Origin: Mayamaea pseudoterrestris
Taxonomy: Eukaryota > Bacillariophyta > Bacillariophyceae > Sellaphorales > Sellaphoraceae
Assembly (NCBI GenBank): GCA_027923505.1
Contig: BROI01000022.1
Span: forward strand, 62,001-126,000
Length of the DNA: 64,000 nt
Direction of reading: 5' to 3'
Shown here: positions 43,943 through 55,911 of the stretch, piece by piece
Numbering within the stretch: position 1 is the first letter of the stretch
How the letters are laid out: the number at the start of each line of letters is the position of its first letter
The notes under the pieces: generated by a model
Databases searched by the model: none
What the model saw: the letters and a program-made list of their open reading frames with translations, nothing else
Told to the model about the DNA's origin: nothing
Program-made: the position numbers and the translations under genes

Positions 43943-44442
43943 CGACAATATTATTAGCAAGCAGGGTTATCACTGATACATACATTTGCACTGCATAATA
44001 AACTAGTTGTGGACTAAAATAATAGTAGCTGAACGTTACCCCTTTCAACGCTGTTTTTGACTATTGCCTTGGTGACTAGCTGTTTCGCGCCTTTTTATTT
44101 AATGACTCACAGTCAAGTTGAAGTTTCGCCGCGCGCGAAAATGATGTGATCGACCATGGAGATTATTTGGAGGCCACCACATCTGACTCGCAAGCGTCAG
44201 ATTGATAAAAAGATTTCCTCTTGCTGTTCATGCAAGACCAAATGAGTTGCTGGATGAGCAGATTTTCGACTCGTCGAAATGCGTCGTTCGCTCGACAGCA
44301 CCAAACCACCTGTCTCCATCGACGGCATCCACAAGGAACAACAACAAAGGCCTTTCGAACAGCACTTTTCTCATCAATAGTACTGCTACTAGCATTAACA
44401 TCAAACTCGAGCGCACTGATTCAGCCGTACCAAACCGCCTAC

Positions 44443-44462
44443 GCGTCAAACTTTTGACGTCA
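44443..44462 (+). repeat. Left arm of 20-bp inverted repeat with a TGACGTCA site
   Basis: GCGTCAAACTTTTGACGTCA; its exact reverse complement lies at 45427-45446. It contains TGACGTCA, the palindromic CRE that bZIP factors bind. Confidence 0.7.
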
Positions 44463-45426
44463 TCACATGAGTCATTTGTGAGTCTCAGCTGTTTTTATAG
44501 TCTTTGGATACGTTTTTGGTCGAGCCAGGCGAGCTACTACCCTCAATCCTTAAATGAGAGAACATTCACAATTTGTTTGGACTTGGGCAAATTTTAGCAA
44601 GTCGACGAGGGATGATGCACCTGTTTGAGCCCATCTTTTATAACGTACATTTGGTCTTTAACATTGATTTAAAGCACTAGATCTATTGATTAAGTCAAGA
44701 GGCATCTATTGGTGTGATTACTTTTGTCATACAAGGCGTATTGGTCCCGCTGCTGCTCCATCTTTGGTCGAGTTGCATCTGGCCCTTCCTCGTCGCTCGT
44801 CACAGCCGCTCTTTTGAAAAAATTCTCATTTGTCCTATAGTATACACTTGCTTGCAACTTGCTTTTATACTTCACAAGGGATAGATTTCGCATAAAAGAT
44901 TCACTTGAGACCTTTGATTAGCGCTTTAGCACGTCGCAACGTCGCAGTAAAAGGATGCCACAAGGTCAATATCATCTGTGGGAATGAACGTTGAGCCCTG
45001 ATTGGAAAATGGGAAAGATTCATGTGCGCTGTAAAAAACGATGACTTGGATGTGCGTGGTAAGCTGGTTAAGCATTAAGGAATGTAATGGCAATCAACGA
45101 GGCGGTCGACGTCATGAATCGCCTCAGCTCAGCCTCGGCCAAAAATTTGGTGAGATATTGACAAAACCAACTAGTTACGCATCATTTTGCTTTGCACAGT
45201 CAAAGAATGCTTACTTATGATGTTATATTATCCATAGCCATCCAGAATTGTTACAGTTGAAAAGGTTTGTTTCCCATCGTCCAACGATGCAACCGCGGCA
45301 GTTTGTGGCAACGATCAATCCGACAGTCGGTCCTTCAACGGAAGGTGTGTATTAATTTAACCAGCATGCATATACATATAAAAGATTCGAACTGGCCGGC
45401 GTCCCCGAATTTTGATGACGTTTTGC

Positions 45427-45446
45427 TGACGTCAAAAGTTTGACGC
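45427..45446 (-). repeat. Right arm of 20-bp inverted repeat with a TGACGTCA site
   Basis: Reverse complement of 44443-44462, located about 90 bp upstream of the OTU-protease start codon, so a promoter element is plausible. A half site TGACG lies just upstream at ~45416. Confidence 0.65.
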
Positions 45447-45533
45447 CTATGCAGTTTCTATCGCTTTGCTCCGAATGGCGTTTGCCTATCGCCTCGTCGA
45501 TTCATTGACACTCACAGCCAGCAAGCATTCACC

Positions 45534-46178
45534 ATGCGATCCGTTCCAGGCGATGGAGATTGCATGTTTCTCGCCGTTGCGCTGGCTGCACTGACAAGCA
45601 TGGGTCTTGGAGCAAACAATGCTTTGCTGACGGCCATTTCGCGCGAGCAGCGCAACGTTGTTGCCTCCGTATTAGAGTCTGGCAATGCTGCATCAGCAGC
45701 TGGCAACCTTGTCATTGAAGGAAAACGACTGGTTTCGACGGAAGCGTTGCTCAAGTCGGCGGCACGAAAGGAAGGTTTGACGACTGACGAGTACTTGACG
45801 CTGCTGCGCAAGGACGGCAAGAATGGAGGTTTGTACGGCGGAGGTCCGGAGCTAACTGTATTGGCGAACATTTTGCGGCGTCCGATTAGCATCTACGAAA
45901 TTGTTGATGGCACAGACGACAAAGGCGAGATAAACGCGGTAAATGGCAGTGCTGAACCAATCGAAGATTACGAGATTGAATGCAAGGGCGTCTTTGGCCT
46001 TGAAACATTTCAAGATCCATTGATGCAAGTGCCAGATTCGGCCATTCTTTCCAGCTCACTCCAGCGCGACTTTCAGGGAGCCTACAGTTGGCATATTCAC
46101 ATTCTCGTTGTCGATGCATCGCCTCGAGAGAAGCATGCCTGCGTTCTGCTGCCGCTTGCTCAAGATGCGTTACTTTGA
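45534..46178 (+). CDS. OTU-type cysteine protease (deubiquitinase-like)
   Basis: Intronless, 214 aa, ATG at 45534 (context CACCATG). OTU-fold deubiquitinase. The catalytic loop is at the very N-terminus: VPGDGDCMFLAVA with Asp7 and nucleophile Cys10. The C-terminal catalytic His lies in WHIHILVVD (187 or 189). Between them, GGLYGGGPELTVLANILRRP and ISIYE match the OTU block that usually reads GxxxELxxLAxxLxRPIxVY. The domain begins at residue 1, which is tight for an OTU protein, so an upstream coding exon is possible; an in-register frame upstream is not open without splicing. The insert ~125-170 is acidic. Linkage preference is unknown. A CRE-like site lies ~90 bp upstream. Confidence 0.82.
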   Translation: MRSVPGDGDCMFLAVALAALTSMGLGANNALLTAISREQRNVVASVLESGNAASAAGNLVIEGKRLVSTEALLKSAARKEGLTTDEYLTLLRKDGKNGGLYGGGPELTVLANILRRPISIYEIVDGTDDKGEINAVNGSAEPIEDYEIECKGVFGLETFQDPLMQVPDSAILSSSLQRDFQGAYSWHIHILVVDASPREKHACVLLPLAQDALL

Positions 46179-46351
46179 CGAAAAACTTCCCTCGGCACTT
46201 ATAGCGCCGGCCATGCTCACGACAGGCGAAATTTACCGGAAAACCGCCATGAGCACACGGTGTTCGCCCTTTTTCCCAGACGAAGCCGTAGATTTTTTCC
46301 TCGTGAAGTCGAACCAAGCTTGCGACAAATCCTGGTTGAAAGTATAGCAGT

Positions 46352-47773
46352 ATGCTTGATGAAGTGCTTTGGCGTGTGTCGGGATCAGCATACATCAAAG
46401 ATATGGAGGCGCTGGATCGACAGACTGGCGCTCGTATCAGAGTAGACATGGCTCTCATGAATGGACTCTATAATCTTGATGCGGAAGGAGTGTGTTTAGT
46501 GTTTGATGCCATAGAGAGCGCTCCCATCTTTGAAGTGAATTATATATATTTTTATTATCCTCAAACGGGCCTGCAATTGAATCGATTTCAAAAATTGTTT
46601 CAAGTGCTCGCATCAGTTACGCGTCTTGATTCTCTCATTCTAACTTTTCAAGCTCGGGATAATGATGGGAGAGGCTTTGGTTACGCAATCTGCGAACTTG
46701 CGCGGGTAAATAGACTTTCTATTCACGCCAGTTGGATAATACACGAAGGCTTGATTGTTGGTTTGACCAGCGACCGTTTCGACATGGCACCTATTGTCCA
46801 GAGCATAAGAGCACAGCAATCGCTCATTGATATAGATATCCAAATGAATGGACTTGAAAGTTACCCAATGCTTTTGGAGGCGCTCCAGCATGTGCCGACT
46901 CTAAGACATCTGTCGCTAAAGAGTGGCGCCGGAATTTGTACGCGGGAGGTTGCTCTTGCTTTGGCTACCTTTGTGCAGAGCGATGCACCAAAGCTTCGAC
47001 ATGATATTGTTTTCTTTGATTTCTCAAATCTAGAGGCTCTTGCCACATTTTGCGAGGGAGTCATCGGATCCCGCATAAGAACCGTGAATATTTTGCGCGG
47101 CATTGTGCCTTTTGGTGACGAACTCGCGTGGGCCCTGACACATTCTCCCATGAGAGACATTTGTCTGTCGTGGCTCGCTTCATTTGAATTCGACTTGCCT
47201 GCAACCATGGCAGTGCTTAGCGCGCATCTACCTCAGATGGCCCAATTAGAAAAAGTGCTATGTGGTTGCAATCCGGCTGACGCTCCAGTTGGAAATTTTG
47301 TCGACACTGCCCTTGATGTCGTGCGTATAATTCCGACCTGCGCAAATTTGGTCTCGCTGGAAGTGAATATGCATTCGTTCACGGAAGAAATGGATAACGC
47401 GTTGGCAACCTGTATTCGGGTCAACTCGAGCCTACAAGAAATCTCGCTTACTTGTGTCAAACGTGATCCAGGTACTAGCACAGCGCCGAACGCGCCGAAC
47501 GCGATGCTGAAAGCTTTGGCCGCCAGTTACACACTAACATACATTCACTTTCAAACATATTCCGATGTAAGCGAACATGGAAAAGGCGGCGCTCGTACAT
47601 GGAACGCTTCTCTTATTGTGGCGATGGAATGCATCACGGCTTTGAACAGAATGGTCGAATTTACTTGCGCGATAAACCCGGTGACAAGAATATGGGATAC
47701 ACTGTGCTTGAAGGCGTTAAGGACGACATGGCATGTCTATATTATCATCTCCGCGAGAATCCGTCGCTCGTAA
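46352..47773 (+). CDS. Leucine-rich-repeat-like (RNI-type) protein
   Basis: Intronless, 473 aa, not assigned to a named family. ATG at 46352. The body is made of irregular repeats of ~28-35 residues with Leu/Ile at fixed spacing, for example VTRLDSLILTFQ, VPTLRHLSLKSG, IRTVNILRGIV, MAQLEKVLCGCN, CANLVSLEVNMHSF and NSSLQEISLTCVK. This is the pattern of ribonuclease-inhibitor-like or variant LRRs and would form a protein-binding arc. No signal peptide or transmembrane helix is visible, so it is probably cytosolic. The last ~30 residues (ALRTTWHVYIIISARIRRS) look unlike the repeats and may reflect an unseen intron or a frame change. It stands 173 bp after the OTU gene and ~190 bp before satellite B. 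Confidence 0.65.
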   Translation: MLDEVLWRVSGSAYIKDMEALDRQTGARIRVDMALMNGLYNLDAEGVCLVFDAIESAPIFEVNYIYFYYPQTGLQLNRFQKLFQVLASVTRLDSLILTFQARDNDGRGFGYAICELARVNRLSIHASWIIHEGLIVGLTSDRFDMAPIVQSIRAQQSLIDIDIQMNGLESYPMLLEALQHVPTLRHLSLKSGAGICTREVALALATFVQSDAPKLRHDIVFFDFSNLEALATFCEGVIGSRIRTVNILRGIVPFGDELAWALTHSPMRDICLSWLASFEFDLPATMAVLSAHLPQMAQLEKVLCGCNPADAPVGNFVDTALDVVRIIPTCANLVSLEVNMHSFTEEMDNALATCIRVNSSLQEISLTCVKRDPGTSTAPNAPNAMLKALAASYTLTYIHFQTYSDVSEHGKGGARTWNASLIVAMECITALNRMVEFTCAINPVTRIWDTLCLKALRTTWHVYIIISARIRRS

Positions 47774-47965
47774 GATAGAGCAGTGAGGCGCGTATAGTCT
47801 TGCCGTCAGCGCTCGACTCGTAGGCTAAGCCGTCCATTTACACTTTCGTTTTCAAATCTAAATAGCATATTTGAGTTATGTCTCATGGTTTACTTCGCCA
47901 TCTGCCTTTTTAAATAAACGACGAAGATACGTAGGTGCATTTACAATAAAGGAGTAGCTAGTTTC

Positions 47966-50900
47966 GAGATCGTCTCCCTTGCCACGTGAGGTGCACCGCC
48001 AGCTGATCCAACAAGTTGTTGGATTTAATTAGTCTCACCACGGCATTCACAGTGATGGATGCAGAGGTGCAACTGACCAACTTACGGCCCATCATTGAAA
48101 ACAAACATGATTTGAAAGAAGTTGGAGGGCTCAGCGGGAAATGCCAATGATCCCTGCAGCCAAAAAGGGAGCAGGTCTGGCACATTCAACCATTGGTTGA
48201 ATGTGCCAGACAGTGATGGATGCTGAGGTGCAACTGACCATCTTATGGCCCATCATTGACAACAAACATGATTTGAGAGAAATTGGAGGGCTCAGCGGGC
48301 AATTCTGATGATCCCTGCTGCCAAAAAGGGAGCAGTGCTGGCACATTCAACAACTTGTTGAATGTGCTCAGTCTCTTGCCATAGTGATGGCTTCCATGCC
48401 CAAATGAACAACTCCATGAGTCCCAACCAATGTTCAAGTCCATATTGGTTGTATTATAGGGTCTGCAGGCCATTTTGGAAGTCTCAATTGCCACGTGAGG
48501 TGCACCGCTAGCAGATCCAACAAGTTGTTGGATCTGCTCAGTCTCACCATGGTATTCACAGTGATGGATGCTGAGGTGCAACAAACCAACTTATGGCCCA
48601 TTATTGACAACAAACATGATTTGAAAGAAATTGGAGGGCTCAGCGGGCAATTCTGATGATCCCTGCTGCCAAAATTGGGCAGTGCTGGCACATTCAACAA
48701 CAAGTTGAATGTGCTCAGTCTCTTGCCATAGTGATGGCTTCCACGCCCAAATGGTCAAGTCTATGAGTCCCAATCAATGTTCAAGTCCATATTGGTTGTA
48801 TTATGGGGTCTGCAGCCCATTTTGTAAGTCTCCCTTGCCACTTGAGGTGCACCTCTAGCAGATCCAACAAGTTGTTGGATCTGCTCAGTCTCACCATGGC
48901 ATTCACAGTGAGGATGCTGAGGTGCAACAAACCATCTTATGGCCCATCGTTGACAATAAACATGATTTGACATAAATTGGAGGGCTCAGCGGGCAATTCT
49001 GATGATCCCTGCAGCCAAAAAGGGAGCAGTGCTGGCACATTCAACAACTTGTTGAATGTGCTCAGTCTCTTGCCATAGTGATGGCTTCCACGCCCAAATG
49101 GACAAGTCTATAAGTCCCAATCAATGTTCAAGTCCATATTGGTTGTTTAATGGGTCTACAGGTCATTTTGGAAGTCTCACTTGCCACGTGAGGTGCACCG
49201 CTAGCAGATCCAACAAGTTGAGCAGTGCTGGCACATTCAACAACAAGTTGAATGTGCTCAGTCTCTTGCCATAGTGATGGCTTCCACGCCCAAATGGTCA
49301 AGTCTATGAGTCCCAATCAATGTTCAAGTCCATATTGGTTGTATTATGGGGTCTGCAGCCCATTTTGTAAGTCTCCCTTGCCACTTGAGGTGCACCTCTA
49401 GCAGATCCAACAAGTTGTTGGATCTGCTCAGTCTCACCATGGCATTCACAGTGATGGATGCTGAGGTGCAACAAACCATCTTATGGCCCATCGTTGACAA
49501 TAAACATGATTTGACATAAATTGGAGGGCTCAGCGGGCAATTCTGATGATCCCTGCAGCCAAAAAGGGAGCAGTGCTGGCACATTCAACAACTTGTTGAA
49601 TGTGCTCAGTCTCTTGCCAAAGTGATGGCTTCCGCGCCCAAATGGACAAGTCTATAAGTCCCAATCAATGTTCAAGTCCATATTGGTTGTTTAATGGGTC
49701 TACAGGTCATTTTGGAAGTCTCACTTGCCACGTGAGGTGCACCGCTAGCAGATCCAACAAGTTTATACCATGGATGTGAGGTGCACTGACCATCTTATGG
49801 CCCATCATTGACAACAAACATGATTGAAATTGAAGGGCCAGTAAAGCCGGTCTATGTAGTCCCAATCAATGTTCAAGTCCATATTGGTTGTTTTATGGGT
49901 CTGCAGGCCATTTTGGAAGTCTCACTTGCCACGTGAGGTGCACCGCTAGCATATCCAACAAGTTGTTGGATCTGCCATCTCACGCACTGTGGCATTCACA
50001 TGTGATGGATGCTGAGGTGCAACTGACCATCTTATGAGCCCATCATTGACAACAATACATGATTTGACAGAAATTGAGGGAGGGGTCAGTGGGCAATTGC
50101 TGATGATCCCTGCAGCCAAAAGGGATCAGTGCTGGCACATTCAACAACTTGTTGAATGCGCAGCCCAGTGATGGAAGCTTCCACGCCCAAATGGACAAGT
50201 CTATGAGTCCCAATCAATGTTCAAGTCCATATTGGTTGTATTATGGGGTCTGCAGGTCATTTTGGAAGTCTCTGTCCACGTGAGGTGCACCGCTAGCAGA
50301 TCCAACAAGTTGTTGGATCTGCTCTCACATGCGTACATGGTGATGGATGCTGAGGTGCAAAAAACCATCTTATGGCCCATCAATGACAACAAACATGATT
50401 TGACATAAATTGGAGGGCTCAGCGGGCAATTCTGATGATCCCTGCAGCCAAAAAGGGAGCAGTGCTGGCACATTCAACAACTTGTTGAATGTGCTCAGTC
50501 TCTTGCCATAGTGATGGCTTCCACGCCCAAATGGACAAGTCTATGAGTCCCAACCAATATTCAAGTCCATATTGGTTGTATTATGGGTCTACAGGTCATT
50601 TTGGAAGTCTCACTTGCCACGTGAGGTGCACCGCTAGCAGATCCAACAAGTTGTTGGATGTGCTCTTACGCACTGTGGCATACATGGTGATGGATGCTGA
50701 GGTGCAACTGACCATCTTATGGCCCATCATTGACAACATACATGATTTGAGAGAAATTGGAGGGCTCAGCGGGCAATTCTGATGATCCCTGCTGCCAAAA
50801 TTGGGCAGTGCTGGCACATTCAACAACTTGTTGAATGTGCTCAGTCTCTTGCCATAATGATGGCTTCCACACCCAAATGAACAAGTCTATGAGTCCCAGT

Positions 50901-53900
50901 CAATGTTCAAGTCCATATTGGTTGTATTATGGGTCTGCAGGCCATTTTGGAAGTCTCACTTGCCACGTGAGGTGCACCGCTAGCAGATCCAACAAGTTAT
51001 TGGATCTGCTTGGATGCTGAGGTGTAACTGTCCAGCTTATGGCCCCTCATTGACAACAAACATGATTCGACAGAAATTGGAGGGCTCAGCGGGCAATTCT
51101 GATGATCCCTGCTGCCAAAATGGGAGCAGGGCTGGCACATTCAACAACTTGTTTAATGTGCGCAGTCTCTTGCCATAGTGATGGCTTCCACACCCAAATA
51201 AACAAGTCTATGAGTCCCAACCAATGTTCAAGTCCATATTGGTTGTATTATGGGTCTGCAGGCCATTTTGGAAGTCTCACTTGCCACGTGAGGTGCACCG
51301 CTAGCAGATCCAACAAGTTGTTGGATCTGCTAGTCCCAATCAATGTTCAAGTCCATATTGGTTGTTTTATGGGTCTGCAGGCCATTTTGGAAGTCTCACT
51401 TGCCACGTGAGGTGCACCGCTAGCATATCCAACAAGTTGTTGGATCTGCCATCTCACGCACTGTGGCATTCACATGTGATGGATGCTGAGGTGCAACTGA
51501 CCATCTTATGAGCCCATCATTGACAACAATACATGATTTGACAGAAATTGAGGGAGGGGTCAGTGGGCAATTGCTGATGATCCCTGCAGCCAAAAGGGAT
51601 CAGTGCTGGCACATTCAACAACTTGTTGAATGCGCAGCCCAGTGATGGAAGCTTCCACGCCCAAATGGACAAGTCTATGAGTCCCAATCAATGTTCAAGT
51701 CCATATTGGTTGTATTTTGGGGTCTGCAGGTCATTTTGGAAGTCTCTGTCCACGTGAGGTGCACCGCTAGCAGATCCAACAAGTTGTTGGATCTGCTCTC
51801 ACATGCGTACATGGTGATGGATGCTGAGGTGCAAAAAACCATCTTATGGCCCATCAATGACAACAAACATGATTTGACATAAATTGGAGGGCTCAGCGGG
51901 CAATTCTGATGATCCCTGCAGCCAAAAAGGGAGCAGTGCTGGCACATTCAACAACTTGTTGAATGTGCTCAGTCTCTTGCCATAGTGATGGCTTCCACGC
52001 CCAAATGGACAAGTCTATGAGTCCCAACCAATATTCAAGTCCATATTGGTTGTATTATGGGTCTACAGGTCATTTTGGAAGTCTCACTTGCCACGTGAGG
52101 TGCACCGCTAGCAGATCCAACAAGTTGTTGGATGTGCTCTTACGCACTGTGGCATACATGGTGATGGATGCTGAGGTGCAACTGACCATCTTATGGCCCA
52201 TCATTGACAACATACATGATTTGAGAGAAATTGGAGGGCTCAGCGGGCAATTCTGATGATCCCTGCTGCCAAAATTGGGCAGTGCTGGCACATTCAACAA
52301 CTTGTTGAATGTGCTCAGTCTCTTGCCATAATGATGGCTTCCACACCCAAATGAACAAGTCTATGAGTCCCAGTCAATGTTCAAGTCCATATTGGTTGTA
52401 TTATGGGTCTGCAGGCCATTTTGGAAGTCTCACTTGCCACGTGAGGTGCACCGCTAGCAGATCCAACAAGTTATTGGATCTGCTTGGATGCTGAGGTGTA
52501 ACTGTCCAGCTTATGGCCCCTCATTGACAACAAACATGATTCGACAGAAATTGGAGGGCTCAGCGGGCAATTCTGATGATCCCTGCTGCCAAAATGGGAG
52601 CAGGGCTGGCACATTCAACAACTTGTTTAATGTGCGCAGTCTCTTGCCATAGTGATGGCTTCCACACCCAAATAAACAAGTCTATGAGTCCCAACCAATG
52701 TTCAAGTCCATATTGGTTGTATTATGGGTCTGCAGGCCATTTTGGAAGTCTCACTTGCCACGTGAGGTGCACCGCTAGCAGATCCAACAAGTTGTTGGAT
52801 CTGCTCAGTCTCACCATGGCATTCACAGTGATGGATGCTGAGGTGCAACTGACCATCTTATGGCCCATCATTGACAACAATCATGATTTGAGAGAAATTG
52901 GAGGGCTCAGTGGGCAATTCTGATGATCCTTGCAGCCAAAAAGGGAGTAGTGCTGGCACATTCAACAACTTGTTGAATGTGCTCAGTCTCTTGCCATAGT
53001 GATGGCTTCCACGCCCAAATGGTCAAGTCTATGAGTCCCAATCAATATTCAAGTCCATATTGGTTGTATTATGGGGTCTACAGGTCATTTTGGAAGTCTC
53101 ACTTGCCACGTGAGGTGCACCGCTAGCAGATCCAACAAGTTGTTGGATGTGCTCTTACGCACTGTGGCATACATGGTGATGGATGCTGAGGTGCAAGGAA
53201 ACATCTTATGGCCCATCATTGACAACAAACATGATTTGACATAAATTGGAGGGCTCAGCGGGCAATGCCAATGATCCCTGCAGCCAAAAAGGGAGCAGGG
53301 CTGGCACATTCAACCATTAATTGAATGTACGGAGTCTCAGGGCATGATGAAAGCTTCCACGCCCAAATGGACAAGCCTATGAGTCCCAATCAATGTTCAA
53401 GTCCATATTGGTTGTATTATGGGTCTGCAGGCCATTTTGGAAGTCTCACTTGCCACGTGAGGTGCACCGCTAGCAGATCCAACAAGTTGTTGGATGTGCT
53501 CTTACGCACTGTGGCATACATGGTGATGGATGCTGAGGTGCAACTGACCATCTTATGGCCCATCATTGACAACAAACATGATTTGAGAGAAATTGGAGGG
53601 CTCAGCGGGCAATTCTGATGATCCCTGCAGCCAAAAAGGGAGCAGGGCTGGCACATTCAACCATTAATTGAATGTACGGAGTCTCAGGGCATGATGAAAG
53701 CTTCCACGCCCAAATGGACAAGGCTATGAGTCCCAATCAATGTTCAAGTCCATATTAGCTGTATTATGGGACTACAGGTCATTTTGGAAGTCTCACTTGC
53801 CACGTGAGGTGCACCGCTAGCAGATCCAACAAGTTGTTGGATGTGCTCTTACGCACTGTGGCATACATGGTGATGGATGCTGAGGTGCAACTGACCATCT

Positions 53901-55911
53901 TATGGCCCATCATTGACAACAAACATATTTTGACATAAATTGGAGGTTTCAGTGGGCAATGCCAATGATCCCTGCAGCCAAAAAGGGAGCAGGGCTGGCA
54001 CAGTCAACCATTAATTGAATGTACGGAGTCTCAGGGCATGATGAAAGCTTCCACGCCCAAATGGACAAGTCTATGAGTCCCAATCAATGTTCAAGTCCAT
54101 ATTGGTTGTATTATGGGGTCTGCAGGCCATTTTGGAAGTCTCAGTTGCCACTTGAGGTGCACTGCTAGCAGATCCAACAAGTTATTGGATCTGCTTGGAT
54201 GCTGAGGTGCAACTGTCCAGCTTATGGCCCCTCATTGACAACAAACAAGATTTGACAGAAATTGAAGGGCTCAGCGGGCAATTCTGATCATCCCTGCTGC
54301 CAAAATGGGGCAGTGCTGGCACATTCAACAACTTGTTGAATGTGCTCAGTCTCTTGCCATAGTGATGGCTTCCACGCCCAAATGGACAAGTCTATGAGTC
54401 CCAATCAATGTTCAAGTCCATATTGGTTGTATTATGGGTCTGCAGGCTATTTTGGAAGTCATACTTGCCACGTGAGGTGCACCTCTAGCAGATCCAACAA
54501 GTTGTTGGATCTGCTCAGTCTCACCATGGCATTCACAGTGATGGATGCTGAGGTGCAACTGACCATCTTATGGCCCATCATTGACAAAAATCATGATTTG
54601 TGAGAGATTGGAGGTCTCAGCGGGCAATTCAGATGATCCCTGCAGCCAAAAAGGGAGCAGTGCTGGCACATTGAATAACTTGTTGAATGTGCTCAGTCTC
54701 TTGCCATAGTGATGGCTTCCACGCCCAAATGGACAAGTCTATGAGTCCCAACCAATGTTCAAGTCCAGATTGGTTGTATTATAGGGTCTGCAGCCCATTT
54801 TGGAAGTCTCCCTTGCCACTTGAGGTGCACCGCTAGCAGATCCAACAAGTTGTTGGATGTGCTCTTACGCACTGTGGCATACATGGTGATGGATGCTGAG
54901 GTGCAACTGACCATCATATGGCCCATCATTGACAACAATCATGATTTGAGAGAAATTGAAGGGCTCAGCGGGCAATTCTGATGATCCCTGCAGCCAAAAA
55001 GGGAGCAGTGCTGGCACATTCAACAACTTGTTGAATGTGCTCAGTCTCTTGCCATAGTGATGGCTTCCACGCCCAAATGGACAAGTCTATGAGTCCCAAT
55101 CAATGTTCAAGTCCATATTGGTTGTATTATGGGTCTACAGGTCATTTTGGAAGTCTCACTTGCCACGTGAGGTGCACCGCTAGCAGATCCAACAAGTTGT
55201 TGGATGTGCTCTTACGCACTGTGGCATACATGGTGATGAATGCTGAGGTGCAAGGAAACATCTTATGGCCCATCATTGACAACAATCATGATTTGAGAGA
55301 AATTGAAGGGCTCAGCGGGCAATTCTGATGATCCCTGCAGCCAAAAAGGGAGCAGGGCTGGCACATTCAACCATTAATTGAATGTACGGAATCTCAGGGC
55401 ATGATGAAAGCTTCCACGCCCAAATGGACAAGTCTATGAGTCCCAATCAATGTTCAAGTCCATATTGGTTGTATTATGGGGTCTGCAGGCCATTTTGGAA
55501 GTCTCACTTGCCACGTGAGGTGCACCGCTAGCAGATCCAACAAGTTGTTGGATCTGCTCAGTCTCACCATGGCATTCACAGTGATGGATGCTGAGGTGCA
55601 ACTGACCATCTTATGGCCCATCATTGACAACAAACATAATTTGAAAGAAGTTGGGCAATGCCAATGATCCCTGCAGCCAAAAAAGGGAGCAGGGCTGGCA
55701 CATTCAACCATTGGTTGAATGTGCGGAGTCTCCGGGCATGGTGATGGCTTCCACACCCAAAAATACAAGTCTATGAGTCCCAATCAATGTTCAAGTCCAT
55801 ATTGGTTGTAATATAGGGTCTGCAGGCCATTTTGGAAGTCTCACTTGCCACTTGAGGTGCACCGCTAGCAGATCCAGCATGTTGTTGGATCTGCTCAGTC
55901 TCACCACAAGA
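47966..55911 (+). repeat. Satellite array B, ~347-bp dimeric unit, about 23 copies
   Basis: AGTCTCTTGCCATAGTGATGG begins at 48370, 48717 and 49064, a period of 347 bp, with some shortened units (49064 to 49260). Each unit is two diverged half-units of ~170-177 bp. Each half has a near-perfect palindrome followed by TCAGTCTC. One palindrome (48342-48366) reads CACATTCAACAA / TTGTTGAATGTG around one base; the other (48511-48537) reads GCAGATCCAACAA / TTGTTGGATCTGC. Further shared text: GTGATGGATGCTGAGGTGC, GGAGGGCTCAGCGGGCAATT, ATGATCCCTGC and GCCACGTGAGGTGCACCGCT. Open frames of up to 115 codons recur in many units but lack start/stop logic, so I call this non-coding satellite. Sequence is unrelated to satellite A, although the half-unit length is nearly the same. 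Confidence 0.93.
49856..52803 (+). repeat. 1474-bp direct duplication inside satellite B
   Basis: The block 49856-51329 is repeated at 51330-52803. Matching open frames recur at offset 1474 (50201/51675, 50489/51963, 50835/52309). The only difference I noticed is A versus T in TGTATTATGGGG/TGTATTTTGGGG (~50241 and ~51717), so the copy is very recent. The length is not a whole number of 347-bp units because both blocks contain shortened units. Confidence 0.9.

Larger units (their letters stand above)
43943..45533. other. Long intergenic region with CRE-like inverted sites
   Basis: About 1.6 kb with no gene I can support. Frames of up to 131 codons (44202-44597) lack domains and overlap other frames. 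It holds a 20-bp inverted repeat (44443-44462 and 45427-45446) described separately. A TTTTTATTT-rich stretch near 44090 and other AT-rich patches occur. Its right end should be the promoter of the OTU gene. Confidence 0.45.

Noticed and set aside
44202-44597. 131-codon frame right of the light-harvesting gene
   Set aside because: Low-complexity Ser/Asn/Thr text with overlapping frames on both strands and no domain; probably non-coding.
52576-52923. 115-codon open frame, and similar frames in other satellite B units, as genes
   Set aside because: The frames follow the 347-bp repeat, share no domain, and similar ones occur on both strands.
47966-55911. Palindromic repeats as a CRISPR array
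   Set aside because: The units are 347 bp, the sequence between palindromes is itself repeated, and the genes around are eukaryotic with introns.
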